From the NCBI GenBank assembly GCA_030151365.1, contig JASLDW010000048.1, positions 1 to 26,186 on the forward strand: DNA of 26,186 bases, given 5' to 3'. Made by a program: the position numbers and the translations under genes. The first letter of the stretch is position 1, and every line of letters starts with the position of its first letter. Origin of the DNA: Lysobacter sp. (GTDB taxonomy: Bacteria > Pseudomonadota > Gammaproteobacteria > Xanthomonadales > Xanthomonadaceae). Under the pieces are notes generated by a model, which made no database searches, had not been told where the DNA came from, and saw only the letters and a program-made list of their open reading frames with translations. This document shows positions 8,493 through 14,595 of the stretch, one piece after another.

Positions 8493-8746
8493 GGGACATT
8501 TTCTCCCGCAGCTGGGACAGTCGCGTGGCGATGCAGGCCACGACGCAACCAGTCGACCAGGACCAGCAGGACCATCAGCACGGGCAGGCCGGCGACGATC
8601 GCCATCACCCCGACCAGCATCCAAGCCTCGGCGGTTCCAATGGAAACAGCATGTTGCAGCTCGATGACAGCAAGCCAAGGCACGCCAATCAGGCCAGCCG
8701 AAACGACCAGGGCATAGATCCAGCGAACACCGGAAGCGGAAAGCAT
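8489..8746 (-). CDS. Small two-helix membrane protein at the head of the efflux operon
   Basis: Unrecognised 85-residue protein with two predicted membrane segments: about residues 9-28 (IYALVVSAGLIGVPWLAVIE) and about 40-65 (EAWMLVGVMAIVAGLPVLMV and onward). A basic WLRRGLHRH tail follows, favouring a cytoplasmic C-terminus. It ends in a four-base ATGA overlap with the SmeU1-like gene, strong evidence that it is translated as part of the operon. The start at 8746 lacks a clear ribosome-binding site. The S. maltophilia smeU1VWU2X operon as I know it has no such gene. Possible roles are a small pump-associated subunit or an independent envelope protein; neither is shown. Confidence 0.72.
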   Translation of the reverse strand: MLSASGVRWIYALVVSAGLIGVPWLAVIELQHAVSIGTAEAWMLVGVMAIVAGLPVLMVLLVLVDWLRRGLHRHATVPAAGENVP

Positions 8747-8773
8747 GGAAGCGGCACCAGGGGAACTGGCGGC

Positions 8774-8802
8774 AGGTTAGGCGCGCGACCGGCACTTGAT
8801 AA
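8774..8802 (-). promoter_or_regulatory. Candidate promoter of the efflux operon
   Basis: Minus-strand TTATCA (8802-8797), a 17-nt spacer and TAACCT (8779-8774). Each hexamer matches consensus only partly, as expected for an activator-dependent promoter. The -35 overlaps that of the divergent lysR promoter, so both could respond to one bound regulator. It would start transcription about 20 nt before the first operon gene. Confidence 0.35.
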
Positions 8803-8823
8803 GTCGGCAATTCAGGGAATAAT
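8796..8823 (+). promoter_or_regulatory. Candidate lysR promoter
   Basis: TTGATA (8796-8801), a 16-nt spacer and AATAAT (8818-8823). Each hexamer matches five of six consensus bases. The predicted start near 8830 falls inside the adjacent inverted repeat, consistent with autoregulation by the LysR protein. Confidence 0.55.
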
Positions 8824-8843
8824 TGTCCCGTGATCGGTCCAAT
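8822..8843 (+). promoter_or_regulatory. Candidate LysR operator (inverted repeat)
   Basis: ATTGTCCCG and CGGTCCAAT form 9-base arms matching at seven positions around TGAT. The arms lie immediately downstream of the lysR -10, between the divergent genes. The ATTG/CAAT ends suit the loose palindromes bound by LysR-type regulators. A second, overlapping short repeat, CAATT...AATTG, spans 8808-8825. Confidence 0.45.
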
Positions 8844-8861
8844 CGAAACGAGACTCTCCCC

Positions 8862-9908
8862 ATGACCCGCGACCTCAACGACACCCTGGTTTTCGTCAAG
8901 GTGGTCGAACACGGCAGCTTCATCTCCGCCGCGCGCTCGCTGCGCCTGCCCAAGACCACCGTCAGCCGCAAGGTGCAGGAACTGGAAACACGCCTCGGCG
9001 CGCAGCTGCTGCACCGGACCACGCGCAAGCTCGGCCTCACCGAAGCCGGCAACATCTATTTCGAGCATTGCCAGCGCATCGCGCGCGAACTCGACGAAGC
9101 CGAAAGCGCCGTCGGCCAGTTGCAGAGCGGCCCGCGCGGCTGGCTGCGCTTCACCGCGCCCTACTCGCTCGGCACCGAGAAGATCGCGCCTCTTCTCGGC
9201 GAATTCCACGAACGCCATCCGGAAGTGCGCGTGGAGATGCACCTGAGCAACGAACCGCTCGACCTGATCGACAAGGAAATCGACGTCGCCCTGCGCGTCG
9301 GCAACCTGCCCGATTCCAATCTCGTGGCGCGCCGGTTGGCAACCTTCCGCACCCAGGTATTCGCCAGCGCCGAATACATCCGGCGCCACGGCGAACCGCT
9401 GCATCCCGACGACCTGGTGCACCACTCCGTGCTGGCCTTCACCAAGTCGCGCCGCAACGGCAACGAATTCGCGTGGACGCTGGGAGATGGCGAGCGCAGC
9501 GCCGACTTCCGCGTCGAGCCGGTGTTCGTCGCCAATGACTACGGCGCGCTCAGGGGGGCGCTGCTGTGCGGCGAGGGAATGATGATGTCGGCAGACGTCA
9601 TGATGAAACCGCTGATCGAACACGGGTTGGTACAACGCGTGCTCGCCGGCTGGACCGGCCCGGAATACGAATTCAACGCGGTGTTTCCGCGCGGCATGAC
9701 GCAATCGCCGAAGGTGCGCGCGTTCGTCGATTTCCTGGTCGAGCGCTTCAGCTTCGACGTGGATTACATGAACCAGTTGTGCCCGATCCTCAAGCGCCAG
9801 CAGGAGCAGGCAGCGGCCTCAAATTCCGCGGAACTGCAGGCCGCGTGGCTCGCGCATCCGGTCCTGCCGGGTAGCGTCGAATTGATCGAGGAAGAGGCGC
9901 TGGCCTGA
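8862..9908 (+). CDS. smeRv: LysR-type transcriptional regulator of the efflux operon (SmeRv position)
   Basis: DNA-binding regulator of 348 residues. The N-terminal winged HTH covers about residues 5-64, including GSFISAARSLRLPKTTVSRK (18-37). The effector-binding domain follows, with VRVEMHLSNEPLDLIDKEID typical of the CrgA/DmlR branch. The protein is about 45 residues longer than a standard LysR, with a C-terminal tail containing ILKRQQEQ. The ATG at 8862 gives the usual N-terminus (MTRDLNDTLVFVKVVEHGSF); a TTG start at 8823 is unlikely because it lies in the promoter. The gene is divergent from the pump operon, as smeRv is in S. maltophilia, where mutations in the regulator cause overexpression. 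The family is certain; the target is inferred from position. Confidence 0.92.
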   Translation: MTRDLNDTLVFVKVVEHGSFISAARSLRLPKTTVSRKVQELETRLGAQLLHRTTRKLGLTEAGNIYFEHCQRIARELDEAESAVGQLQSGPRGWLRFTAPYSLGTEKIAPLLGEFHERHPEVRVEMHLSNEPLDLIDKEIDVALRVGNLPDSNLVARRLATFRTQVFASAEYIRRHGEPLHPDDLVHHSVLAFTKSRRNGNEFAWTLGDGERSADFRVEPVFVANDYGALRGALLCGEGMMMSADVMMKPLIEHGLVQRVLAGWTGPEYEFNAVFPRGMTQSPKVRAFVDFLVERFSFDVDYMNQLCPILKRQQEQAAASNSAELQAAWLAHPVLPGSVELIEEEALA

Positions 9909-9918
9909 GGCGACGGAT

Positions 9919-10548
9919 TCAGCCGGCGGGATGCGCGAGCACCCGCAGGAAGTGCGCGGCGGCTCCCGGAACCGCCAGCAGCACCGCGAGCATGCCGAAC
10001 GCCGCGCCCCAGAGATGCGCACTGTGGTTGACGTTGTCGCTGCCGCGCCGGTCCATCCAGATCGAATAGGCGACGTAGAGCACGGCATAGACGATGGCGG
10101 GAATCCCCAGCGCGCCGTAGAGATAGATCTTCTCCCACGGCGCGATCACGATGAAGGCGAACAGGCAGGCCGAGACCGCGCCCGATGCCCCGAGGCTGCG
10201 GTAGTTGGCGTCGTTGCGATGGGACAGGTAGGTGGGCAGGATCGACGCCACCAGCGCCGCCAGATAGAACGCGATGAAACCGAGCGCGCCAAACAGCTGC
10301 TCCACCACGCGTCCGAAGAAATACAGGGTGAACATGTTGAAGAACAGGTGCATGCCGTCGGCATGGATGAAACCGTAGGTCACCAGGCGGTCGTACTGCT
10401 TGCTGCGATTGATCGCCGGCGGCCACAGGATCAGGCGCGACATCAGCGCCGGTTTCTGCCATGCCAGGTAGGACACCACGGCGGTGACGGCGACGACGAT
10501 CAATGTCATGGGCATGGTGCGGCGATTCCGTGGCGGTGTTCGCGACAT
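9919..10548 (-). CDS. Rhomboid-family intramembrane serine protease
   Basis: Inner-membrane protein of 209 residues with about six hydrophobic segments. The rhomboid signature is present: H67-x3-N71 (HLFFN) in the second segment, the nucleophile S122 in GASG, and the catalytic-dyad histidine H178 in SAHLWGAAFG. It is therefore probably an active intramembrane protease; the substrate is unknown. The ATG at 10548 lies only 19 bases from the divergent acetyltransferase start. Met12 or Met14 could instead be the true start and would leave more room for promoters. Its stop lies 10 bases from the convergent lysR stop. Confidence 0.92.
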   Translation of the reverse strand: MSRTPPRNRRTMPMTLIVVAVTAVVSYLAWQKPALMSRLILWPPAINRSKQYDRLVTYGFIHADGMHLFFNMFTLYFFGRVVEQLFGALGFIAFYLAALVASILPTYLSHRNDANYRSLGASGAVSACLFAFIVIAPWEKIYLYGALGIPAIVYAVLYVAYSIWMDRRGSDNVNHSAHLWGAAFGMLAVLLAVPGAAAHFLRVLAHPAG

Positions 10549-10567
10549 GATGCCCTAACATGCCCGC

Positions 10568-11098
10568 ATGGAACTGAGACTGCCCACACCGCAGGAAGAA
10601 GCCGAATTCCGGCGCGCGGTCGCCGCGGTTCCCGCCGACAATCCGACTTTCCTGCACTTCCATCGCCCGGGCATGTCGCTTGCCGACTATCTCGACATGC
10701 TGCGGCGACAGGAGCTCGGCATCATCGATCCCGCACCCGGCCGCGAAGTGCCATCGACCTTCCTGTTCGCCTTCGTCGACGGCCGCATCGTCGGTCGCGC
10801 CTCGATTCGCCACAACCTCGATTACCCGGCGGGCCAGATGGCCGGCCATATCGGTTATGCAGTGCTGCCGGAGTTCCGCGGCCGCGGCCATGCGACCGGA
10901 ATCCTCCGCCTCGCGACCCGGCATGCGTGGGAACGACTGGGCATCCCGCGCGTCCTCGTGACCTGCGATCCGGGCAATCTCGCATCGATCCGCGTGATCG
11001 AAAAGAACGACGGCCAGTTCGAGGACGAGCGCCACGATGCCATGACCGGGATGCGCAAACGACGCTACTGGGTCGCCGCGCTGCCCTATGATGGATGA
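10568..11098 (+). CDS. GNAT-family N-acetyltransferase
   Basis: Cytosolic acetyl-CoA-dependent acyltransferase of 176 residues. The core motif A is GHIGYAVLPEFRGRGHATGI, with the acetyl-CoA pyrophosphate loop R104-G-R-G-H-A109. The downstream segment VTCDPGNLASIRVIEKNDG is the usual motif B, with Asn and the (S)xxxIEK(x)G pattern seen in GNATs acting on small molecules or protein N-termini. The substrate is not identifiable. No Shine-Dalgarno sequence precedes the ATG. A TAACAT hexamer ends six bases before it, so the mRNA could be leaderless, but no matching -35 is seen. The gene's end overlaps the region just before the nitrobindin-like gene. Confidence 0.9.
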   Translation: MELRLPTPQEEAEFRRAVAAVPADNPTFLHFHRPGMSLADYLDMLRRQELGIIDPAPGREVPSTFLFAFVDGRIVGRASIRHNLDYPAGQMAGHIGYAVLPEFRGRGHATGILRLATRHAWERLGIPRVLVTCDPGNLASIRVIEKNDGQFEDERHDAMTGMRKRRYWVAALPYDG

Positions 11099-11129
11099 CG
11101 ACGACACCCGCCTCGCCACAGGACGCCTG

Positions 11130-11792
11130 ATGAGCACCGTTCTTCCCGACCTCTCCGACATCTACACCGAGCAGGAAGGCTATTCGACCGACACCCTGGC
11201 GAGCCTTGGTCCGCTGCGTCGACTCGCCGGCGAGTGGCGTTCCGACAAGGGCGTCGACATCAACCCCAAGGCCGATGGCCCGGAGCGCCGCGTCTACAGC
11301 GAATACATCAGCATGCAACCGATCGATCCGCAGTCGAACGGTCCGCAACTCCTCTACGGGCTGCGCTACCACGTCCACATCAACACGCCGGAAGAACAGA
11401 TCACCTTCCACGACCAAGTCGGCTACTGGCTGTGGGAGCCGGCGACCGGACTGATCATGCAGAGCCTGACGATCCCGCGCGGACAGGCGTTGCTGGCCGG
11501 TGGCACCGCGCATCCCGACGACACGCGCATTTCGGTCGAGGCGCGTCGCGGCGACACCCGCTTCGGCATCTGCTCGACCACCTTCCTCGAGGAGGCGTTC
11601 CGCACCGACTACTACCGCATCGACATCGACTTCAACGACGACGACAGCTGGACCTACGTGACCCGCACCGATCTCGCCATCCGCGGCAAGACCCCGGCCT
11701 TCGACCATCGCGACACCAACACGATGCGGCGCATCGCCCCGGCCAAGCCGAATCCCCTGGTCAATCCGGCGATCCGGGAGACGGGCGAATAA
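11130..11792 (+). CDS. Nitrobindin-like heme-binding beta-barrel (FABP/THAP4 C-terminal family)
   Basis: Soluble ten-stranded beta-barrel of 220 residues, related to nitrobindins that bind ferric heme and react with NO or peroxynitrite. The strand-1 motif PLRRLAGEWRSDKGVD (about 28-43) resembles the family's GxWxGxG. A C-terminal H193 in FDHRDTNTMRRI occupies the position of the proximal heme ligand. The glycines are partly substituted, so heme binding is probable but not shown. The ATG at 11130, with AGGA eight bases upstream, was preferred. An in-frame ATG at 11088 overlaps the acetyltransferase end and adds 14 polar residues without family resemblance. A TATGAT hexamer at 11087-11092 could be a -10, but its -35 is poor. 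Confidence 0.82.
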   Translation: MSTVLPDLSDIYTEQEGYSTDTLASLGPLRRLAGEWRSDKGVDINPKADGPERRVYSEYISMQPIDPQSNGPQLLYGLRYHVHINTPEEQITFHDQVGYWLWEPATGLIMQSLTIPRGQALLAGGTAHPDDTRISVEARRGDTRFGICSTTFLEEAFRTDYYRIDIDFNDDDSWTYVTRTDLAIRGKTPAFDHRDTNTMRRIAPAKPNPLVNPAIRETGE

Positions 11793-11818
11793 CGGGTCCG
11801 GGACCCGACGGACGCGCC

Positions 11819-11856
11819 AAAAGAAAAAACCAGCCGCGAGGCTGGTTTTTTCTTTT
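11819..11856. terminator. Bidirectional Rho-independent terminator
   Basis: Perfect 17-bp inverted repeat: AAAAGAAAAAACCAGCC (11819-11835), loop GCGA, then the matching arm to 11856 with T-runs on both strands. It ends the nitrobindin-like gene from the left and the tRNA-Arg gene from the right; the tRNA 3' end is five bases away. Confidence 0.93.
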
Positions 11857-11860
11857 TAGA

Positions 11861-11937
11861 TGGCGCGCCCGGAGCGATTCGAACGCCCGACCCCCAAGTT
11901 CGTAGCCTGGTGCTCTATCCAACTGAGCTACGGGCGC
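11861..11937 (-). tRNA. tRNA-Arg (anticodon ACG)
   Basis: 77-nt cloverleaf read on the minus strand. The acceptor GCGCCCG pairs with CGGGCGC, followed by G and an encoded CCA. The D arm is GCTC/GAGC. The anticodon stem CCAGG/CTTGG holds the loop CTACGAA, giving anticodon ACG, which reads CGU/CGC/CGA after A34-to-inosine editing. The T arm GGGCG/CGCTC holds TTCGAAT. It has its own promoter just upstream and a strong terminator five bases downstream. Confidence 0.97.
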
Positions 11938-12521
11938 GCTGAGCCGGTCATTATGCAGATCCGGGTGGGTGGCGTCAACGGCCAGGCCATCCACGCCATG
12001 GCGGCCAGCACCTGGGCCCAGCCCCCCAGCAACACCGGCAGGACAAATCCCGCCACGAACCACAGCATGACGAGCACGCCCCCCAGGCCACGCTGGCCTT
12101 TACCGGCGCCCATCGCCAGTGCCACGACCGCAGCCGAGACCGCGATCAGCCACAGCATCCACAAGGCCGCATGGCGCTGGCTGCCCTCGCCCGCCAGGTC
12201 GCCGGCATCGATCGGAGACAGGCCCAGCGCGAGCCATGCCAACCCGGCGATCGCGAGCAACCACAGCGCGATGCCGATCGCCGTTCCGGAACTCTTGCGC
12301 GAACGCCAGCGTCGCCACGTTGCTGCCGCCAGCATGGCCGCCCCCGGTACGATGAACGCCAGCCAATTGAAGAGGCCCGCGCCCGGCATCGCCTGCGCGC
12401 CCGGAACCGCAAGCGCGTGTCGCGGCGTCCATTCGCCGGCATGGCCGGCCCACGCCAGCGCCAACGCGAACGCCACGAGCGCGATGACGGCCAGCCAGCG
12501 GTCGAAGTGTTTCCGGTCCAT
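11928..12521 (-). CDS. DUF998-family membrane protein running into tRNA-Arg
   Basis: Inner-membrane protein of 197 residues with about six hydrophobic segments: near 10-27, 47-63, 78-96, 115-132, then two in the C-terminal LVMLWFVAGFVLPVLLGG...MAWMAWPL. The FNWLAFIVPGAAM start and the GLSPIDAGD...QRHAALW block fit DUF998, whose function is unknown. The ATG at 12521 gives MDRKHFDRWLAV directly before the first membrane helix; longer in-frame starts would run back into the divergent thioredoxin gene. The last 15 or so residues (TPPTRICIMTGSARP) are encoded by the tRNA promoter and tRNA 5' end, and the TAG stop is tRNA bases 8-10. The ancestral C-terminus probably lay earlier. Confidence 0.75.
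   Translation of the reverse strand: MDRKHFDRWLAVIALVAFALALAWAGHAGEWTPRHALAVPGAQAMPGAGLFNWLAFIVPGAAMLAAATWRRWRSRKSSGTAIGIALWLLAIAGLAWLALGLSPIDAGDLAGEGSQRHAALWMLWLIAVSAAVVALAMGAGKGQRGLGGVLVMLWFVAGFVLPVLLGGWAQVLAAMAWMAWPLTPPTRICIMTGSARP
11950..11978 (-). promoter_or_regulatory. Promoter of tRNA-Arg, inside the DUF998 coding sequence
   Basis: Minus-strand TTGACG (11978-11973), a 17-nt spacer and CATAAT (11955-11950). Both hexamers match five of six consensus bases at optimal spacing, and the -10 ends 12 nt before the tRNA 5' end. The promoter is embedded in the last codons of the upstream membrane-protein gene. Confidence 0.75.
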
Positions 12522-12597
12522 CGCGACAGTCTGCCTTGTTGCACTCGCCCTGACAGCAGGCATGCGATCATTCGCATCCGTTCCGACGAGGTGATCC

Positions 12598-13452
12598 ATG
12601 TCCACGCACGTGCTCGATGTTTCCATGACGACCTTCGAGAGCGAGGTGCTGCAGGCATCGATGCAGGGGCCGGTGCTGGTCGATTTCTGGGCCGAATGGT
12701 GCGGACCGTGCAAATCGCTGACGCCGGTGCTGGAAAAGCTCGCGGCCGAATTCAACGGCGCCTTCACCCTCGCCAAGGTCAATACCGAAAACGAGCCGGA
12801 AATCGCCCAGGCCTTCCAGATCCGTTCGATCCCGACGGTCTACCTGATCCGCAACGGCCAGCCGGTCGACGGTTTCCAGGGCGCGTTGCCGGAAGGTCAG
12901 CTGCGCGAATTCCTCGCCCGCAATGGAATCGAGGCTGCGGCAGGCGGCGACGAAGTTGAAGCAGCACCGGCGCCCATCGATCCGCACGAGGAAGTGTTGC
13001 GCCTGCGCAAGCTGGTCGAGGCCGAAGCCGACAAGCCCGTGCATCGCCTCGATCTCGCGCTGGCACTGCTGAAGACCGGCGCCGCGCAGGAAGCGGAATC
13101 GTTGCTGGACGCGTTGCCGGCCAACCTCGCCACCGACGATCGCGCCGTGCAGGCGCGCGCGCGCCTTGGGTTCGCTGCCTTGCTGAAGGATGCGCCGCCG
13201 GTCGCCACGCTGGAACAGGCGATCGCCGCCAATCCCGGCGATCTCCACGCACGCCATCTGCTCGGCGCGCACAAGCTGGTGTCAGGCGATGCCGAGGGCG
13301 CGCTCGAACAGTTCATGGAGATGCTGCGCCGTGATCGCCAGTTCGAGGACGGCCTGCCGCGCAAGGCGCTGATCGACGCCTTCCGGGTGATCGAGGACGA
13401 CGATCTCGTCGGCAAGTATCGTCGCCAGATGTCGGCGCTGCTGCTGTCCTGA
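12598..13452 (+). CDS. cnoX: Thioredoxin-TPR co-chaperone (CnoX/YbbN type)
   Basis: Cytosolic protein of 284 residues. An N-terminal thioredoxin domain (about 1-110) is followed by a TPR-like helical domain (about 126-284, for example HRLDLALALLKTGAAQEAES). Together these are the layout of YbbN/CnoX, which holds unfolded or oxidised proteins and hands them to GroEL/ES. The active site is W34-C-G-P-C38 with cis-Pro79, so both redox cysteines are present. E. coli YbbN lacks the first cysteine; Caulobacter CnoX keeps both. GAGGTGA just before the ATG is a good ribosome-binding site. It heads a tight gene run with the DUF4442 gene one base downstream. Confidence 0.92.
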   Translation: MSTHVLDVSMTTFESEVLQASMQGPVLVDFWAEWCGPCKSLTPVLEKLAAEFNGAFTLAKVNTENEPEIAQAFQIRSIPTVYLIRNGQPVDGFQGALPEGQLREFLARNGIEAAAGGDEVEAAPAPIDPHEEVLRLRKLVEAEADKPVHRLDLALALLKTGAAQEAESLLDALPANLATDDRAVQARARLGFAALLKDAPPVATLEQAIAANPGDLHARHLLGAHKLVSGDAEGALEQFMEMLRRDRQFEDGLPRKALIDAFRVIEDDDLVGKYRRQMSALLLS

Positions 13453-13453
13453 C

Positions 13454-13921
13454 ATGCGGGTGACGCCGACGCGGCTGCGCCGGGTGATGAACATCTGGCC
13501 GCCCTTCCTGTTCACCGGCATCCGCGTGCAACACATCGGCGCCGACTGGCGCAGCGCGCGCGTTGTGCTGCGCAAGCGCCCGTGGAACCGCAATTTCGTC
13601 AACACCCAGTTCGGCGGCAGTCTGTTCGCGATGACCGATCCGTTCTGGATGCTGCTGATCATGCACGCCATCGGCAACGACTACTTCGTCTGGGACAAGG
13701 CGGCCACGATCGAGTTCGTCAAACCCGGGCGCGGCGACGTGTTCGCGGAATTCCATCTCGCCGATGCCGACATCCAGTCCTTGATCGATGAAGCCGCATC
13801 CGGCGGCAAGGTGTTGCGCTGGTTCGATACCGACGTCGTCGATGGCGCCGGCGAAGTGATCGCGCGCGTGCGCAAGCAGATCTACGTGCGCAGGAAACCA
13901 CCCAAGACCGCGACAACGTAA
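13454..13921 (+). CDS. DUF4442 hotdog-fold protein (thioesterase-like)
   Basis: 155-residue protein of the DUF4442 family, which is related to PaaI/YiiD-type hotdog thioesterases. Diagnostic segments are the N-terminal NIWPPFLFTGIRV, RPWNRNFVNTQFGGSLFAM (58-60 region, the usual N-T-Q-F-G-G-S of the hotdog helix) and DKAATIEFVKPGRGDV. The substrate would be an acyl-CoA or acyl-ACP thioester, but none is established. The start follows the thioredoxin stop by one base, so the two are almost certainly co-translated. The stop codon is part of a TAAAAT hexamer that precedes the next gene. Confidence 0.85.
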   Translation: MRVTPTRLRRVMNIWPPFLFTGIRVQHIGADWRSARVVLRKRPWNRNFVNTQFGGSLFAMTDPFWMLLIMHAIGNDYFVWDKAATIEFVKPGRGDVFAEFHLADADIQSLIDEAASGGKVLRWFDTDVVDGAGEVIARVRKQIYVRRKPPKTATT

Positions 13922-13930
13922 AATCACGCC

Positions 13931-14587
13931 ATGGCTCCCAAACGCGTCAATGTGTCCCTGCGCCGGCTGCTCGTCACCGGCCTACTCACCCTGTTGCCGA
14001 TCTGGCTGACCTGGGTGGTGCTGAGCTTCGTGTTCCGCATGCTCAGCGACATCAGCCGGCCGTGGGTGCAGCCACTGTTGTCATCGCTGGCGCACACCTC
14101 GCCGGCACTGGCGTGGTTGCAGCAATCGGTGGTGATGGGCGCGGTCGCGCTGTTCGGCACCCTGCTGGTGATCCTGCTGGTCGGCTGGCTGGCGGAACAC
14201 CTGGTCGGCCAGGCACTGCTGCAGTGGTTCGAGGCGCTGATCGCGCGCATCCCGCTGGCCAACAGCGTGTATTCCGGCGCGCGCAAACTGCTCGATACCG
14301 TGCAGACGTCGCCGGACGGCACCCAGCGCGTGGTGCTGGTCGAATTCCCGCACCCGGGCATGAAAACGGTAGGCCTGGTGACGCGCGTCTTCCACGATGC
14401 CAACACCGGCGAAGAGCTCGCCGCGGTGTTCATTCCGACCACGCCCAACCCGACCGGCGGCTATCTGGAAATCGTGCCGGTGGAACGCTTGGTCGCCACC
14501 ACCTGGTCGGTCGACCAGGCGATGAGCTTCATCATTTCCGGCGGCGCCGTCGCCCCCGAATCGATTCCGTTCCGCAAGACCGAGTAA
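13931..14587 (+). CDS. DUF502-family inner-membrane protein
   Basis: 218-residue protein with two membrane helices: about 14-38 (VTGLLTLLPIWLTWVVLSFV) and about 66-95 (VVMGAVALFGTLLVILLVGW). A soluble domain follows, with the DUF502 hallmarks IPLANSVYSGARKLLDTV, PHPGMKTVGLVTR and FIPTTPNPTGGYLEIVP. The family is widespread and its function is not established. No Shine-Dalgarno sequence is seen. A TAAAAT hexamer (13919-13924) lies six bases before the ATG and could drive a leaderless transcript, though co-transcription with the upstream genes is equally likely. The next gene starts eight bases after the stop. Confidence 0.88.
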   Translation: MAPKRVNVSLRRLLVTGLLTLLPIWLTWVVLSFVFRMLSDISRPWVQPLLSSLAHTSPALAWLQQSVVMGAVALFGTLLVILLVGWLAEHLVGQALLQWFEALIARIPLANSVYSGARKLLDTVQTSPDGTQRVVLVEFPHPGMKTVGLVTRVFHDANTGEELAAVFIPTTPNPTGGYLEIVPVERLVATTWSVDQAMSFIISGGAVAPESIPFRKTE

Positions 14588-14595
14588 CGATCGCC

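Noticed and set aside
7692..9704. 670-codon minus-strand open frame
   Set aside because: Only the last 266 codons (from 8492) resemble a protein family. The upstream part is antisense to lysR and also crosses the promoter region.
11088..11129. Upstream ATG for the nitrobindin-like gene
   Set aside because: It overlaps the acetyltransferase gene, adds 14 polar residues and lacks a ribosome-binding site; ATG 11130 has AGGA upstream.
11761..12063. Minus-strand 100-codon frame containing PVAQLDRAPGYELGGRAFE
   Set aside because: This peptide is the well-known false translation of tRNA-Arg genes; the frame crosses the tRNA and its terminator.
14062..14595. Open frame extending the sugar dehydrogenase upstream
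   Set aside because: It overlaps the DUF502 gene in another frame and would bury the signal peptide that begins at 14596.
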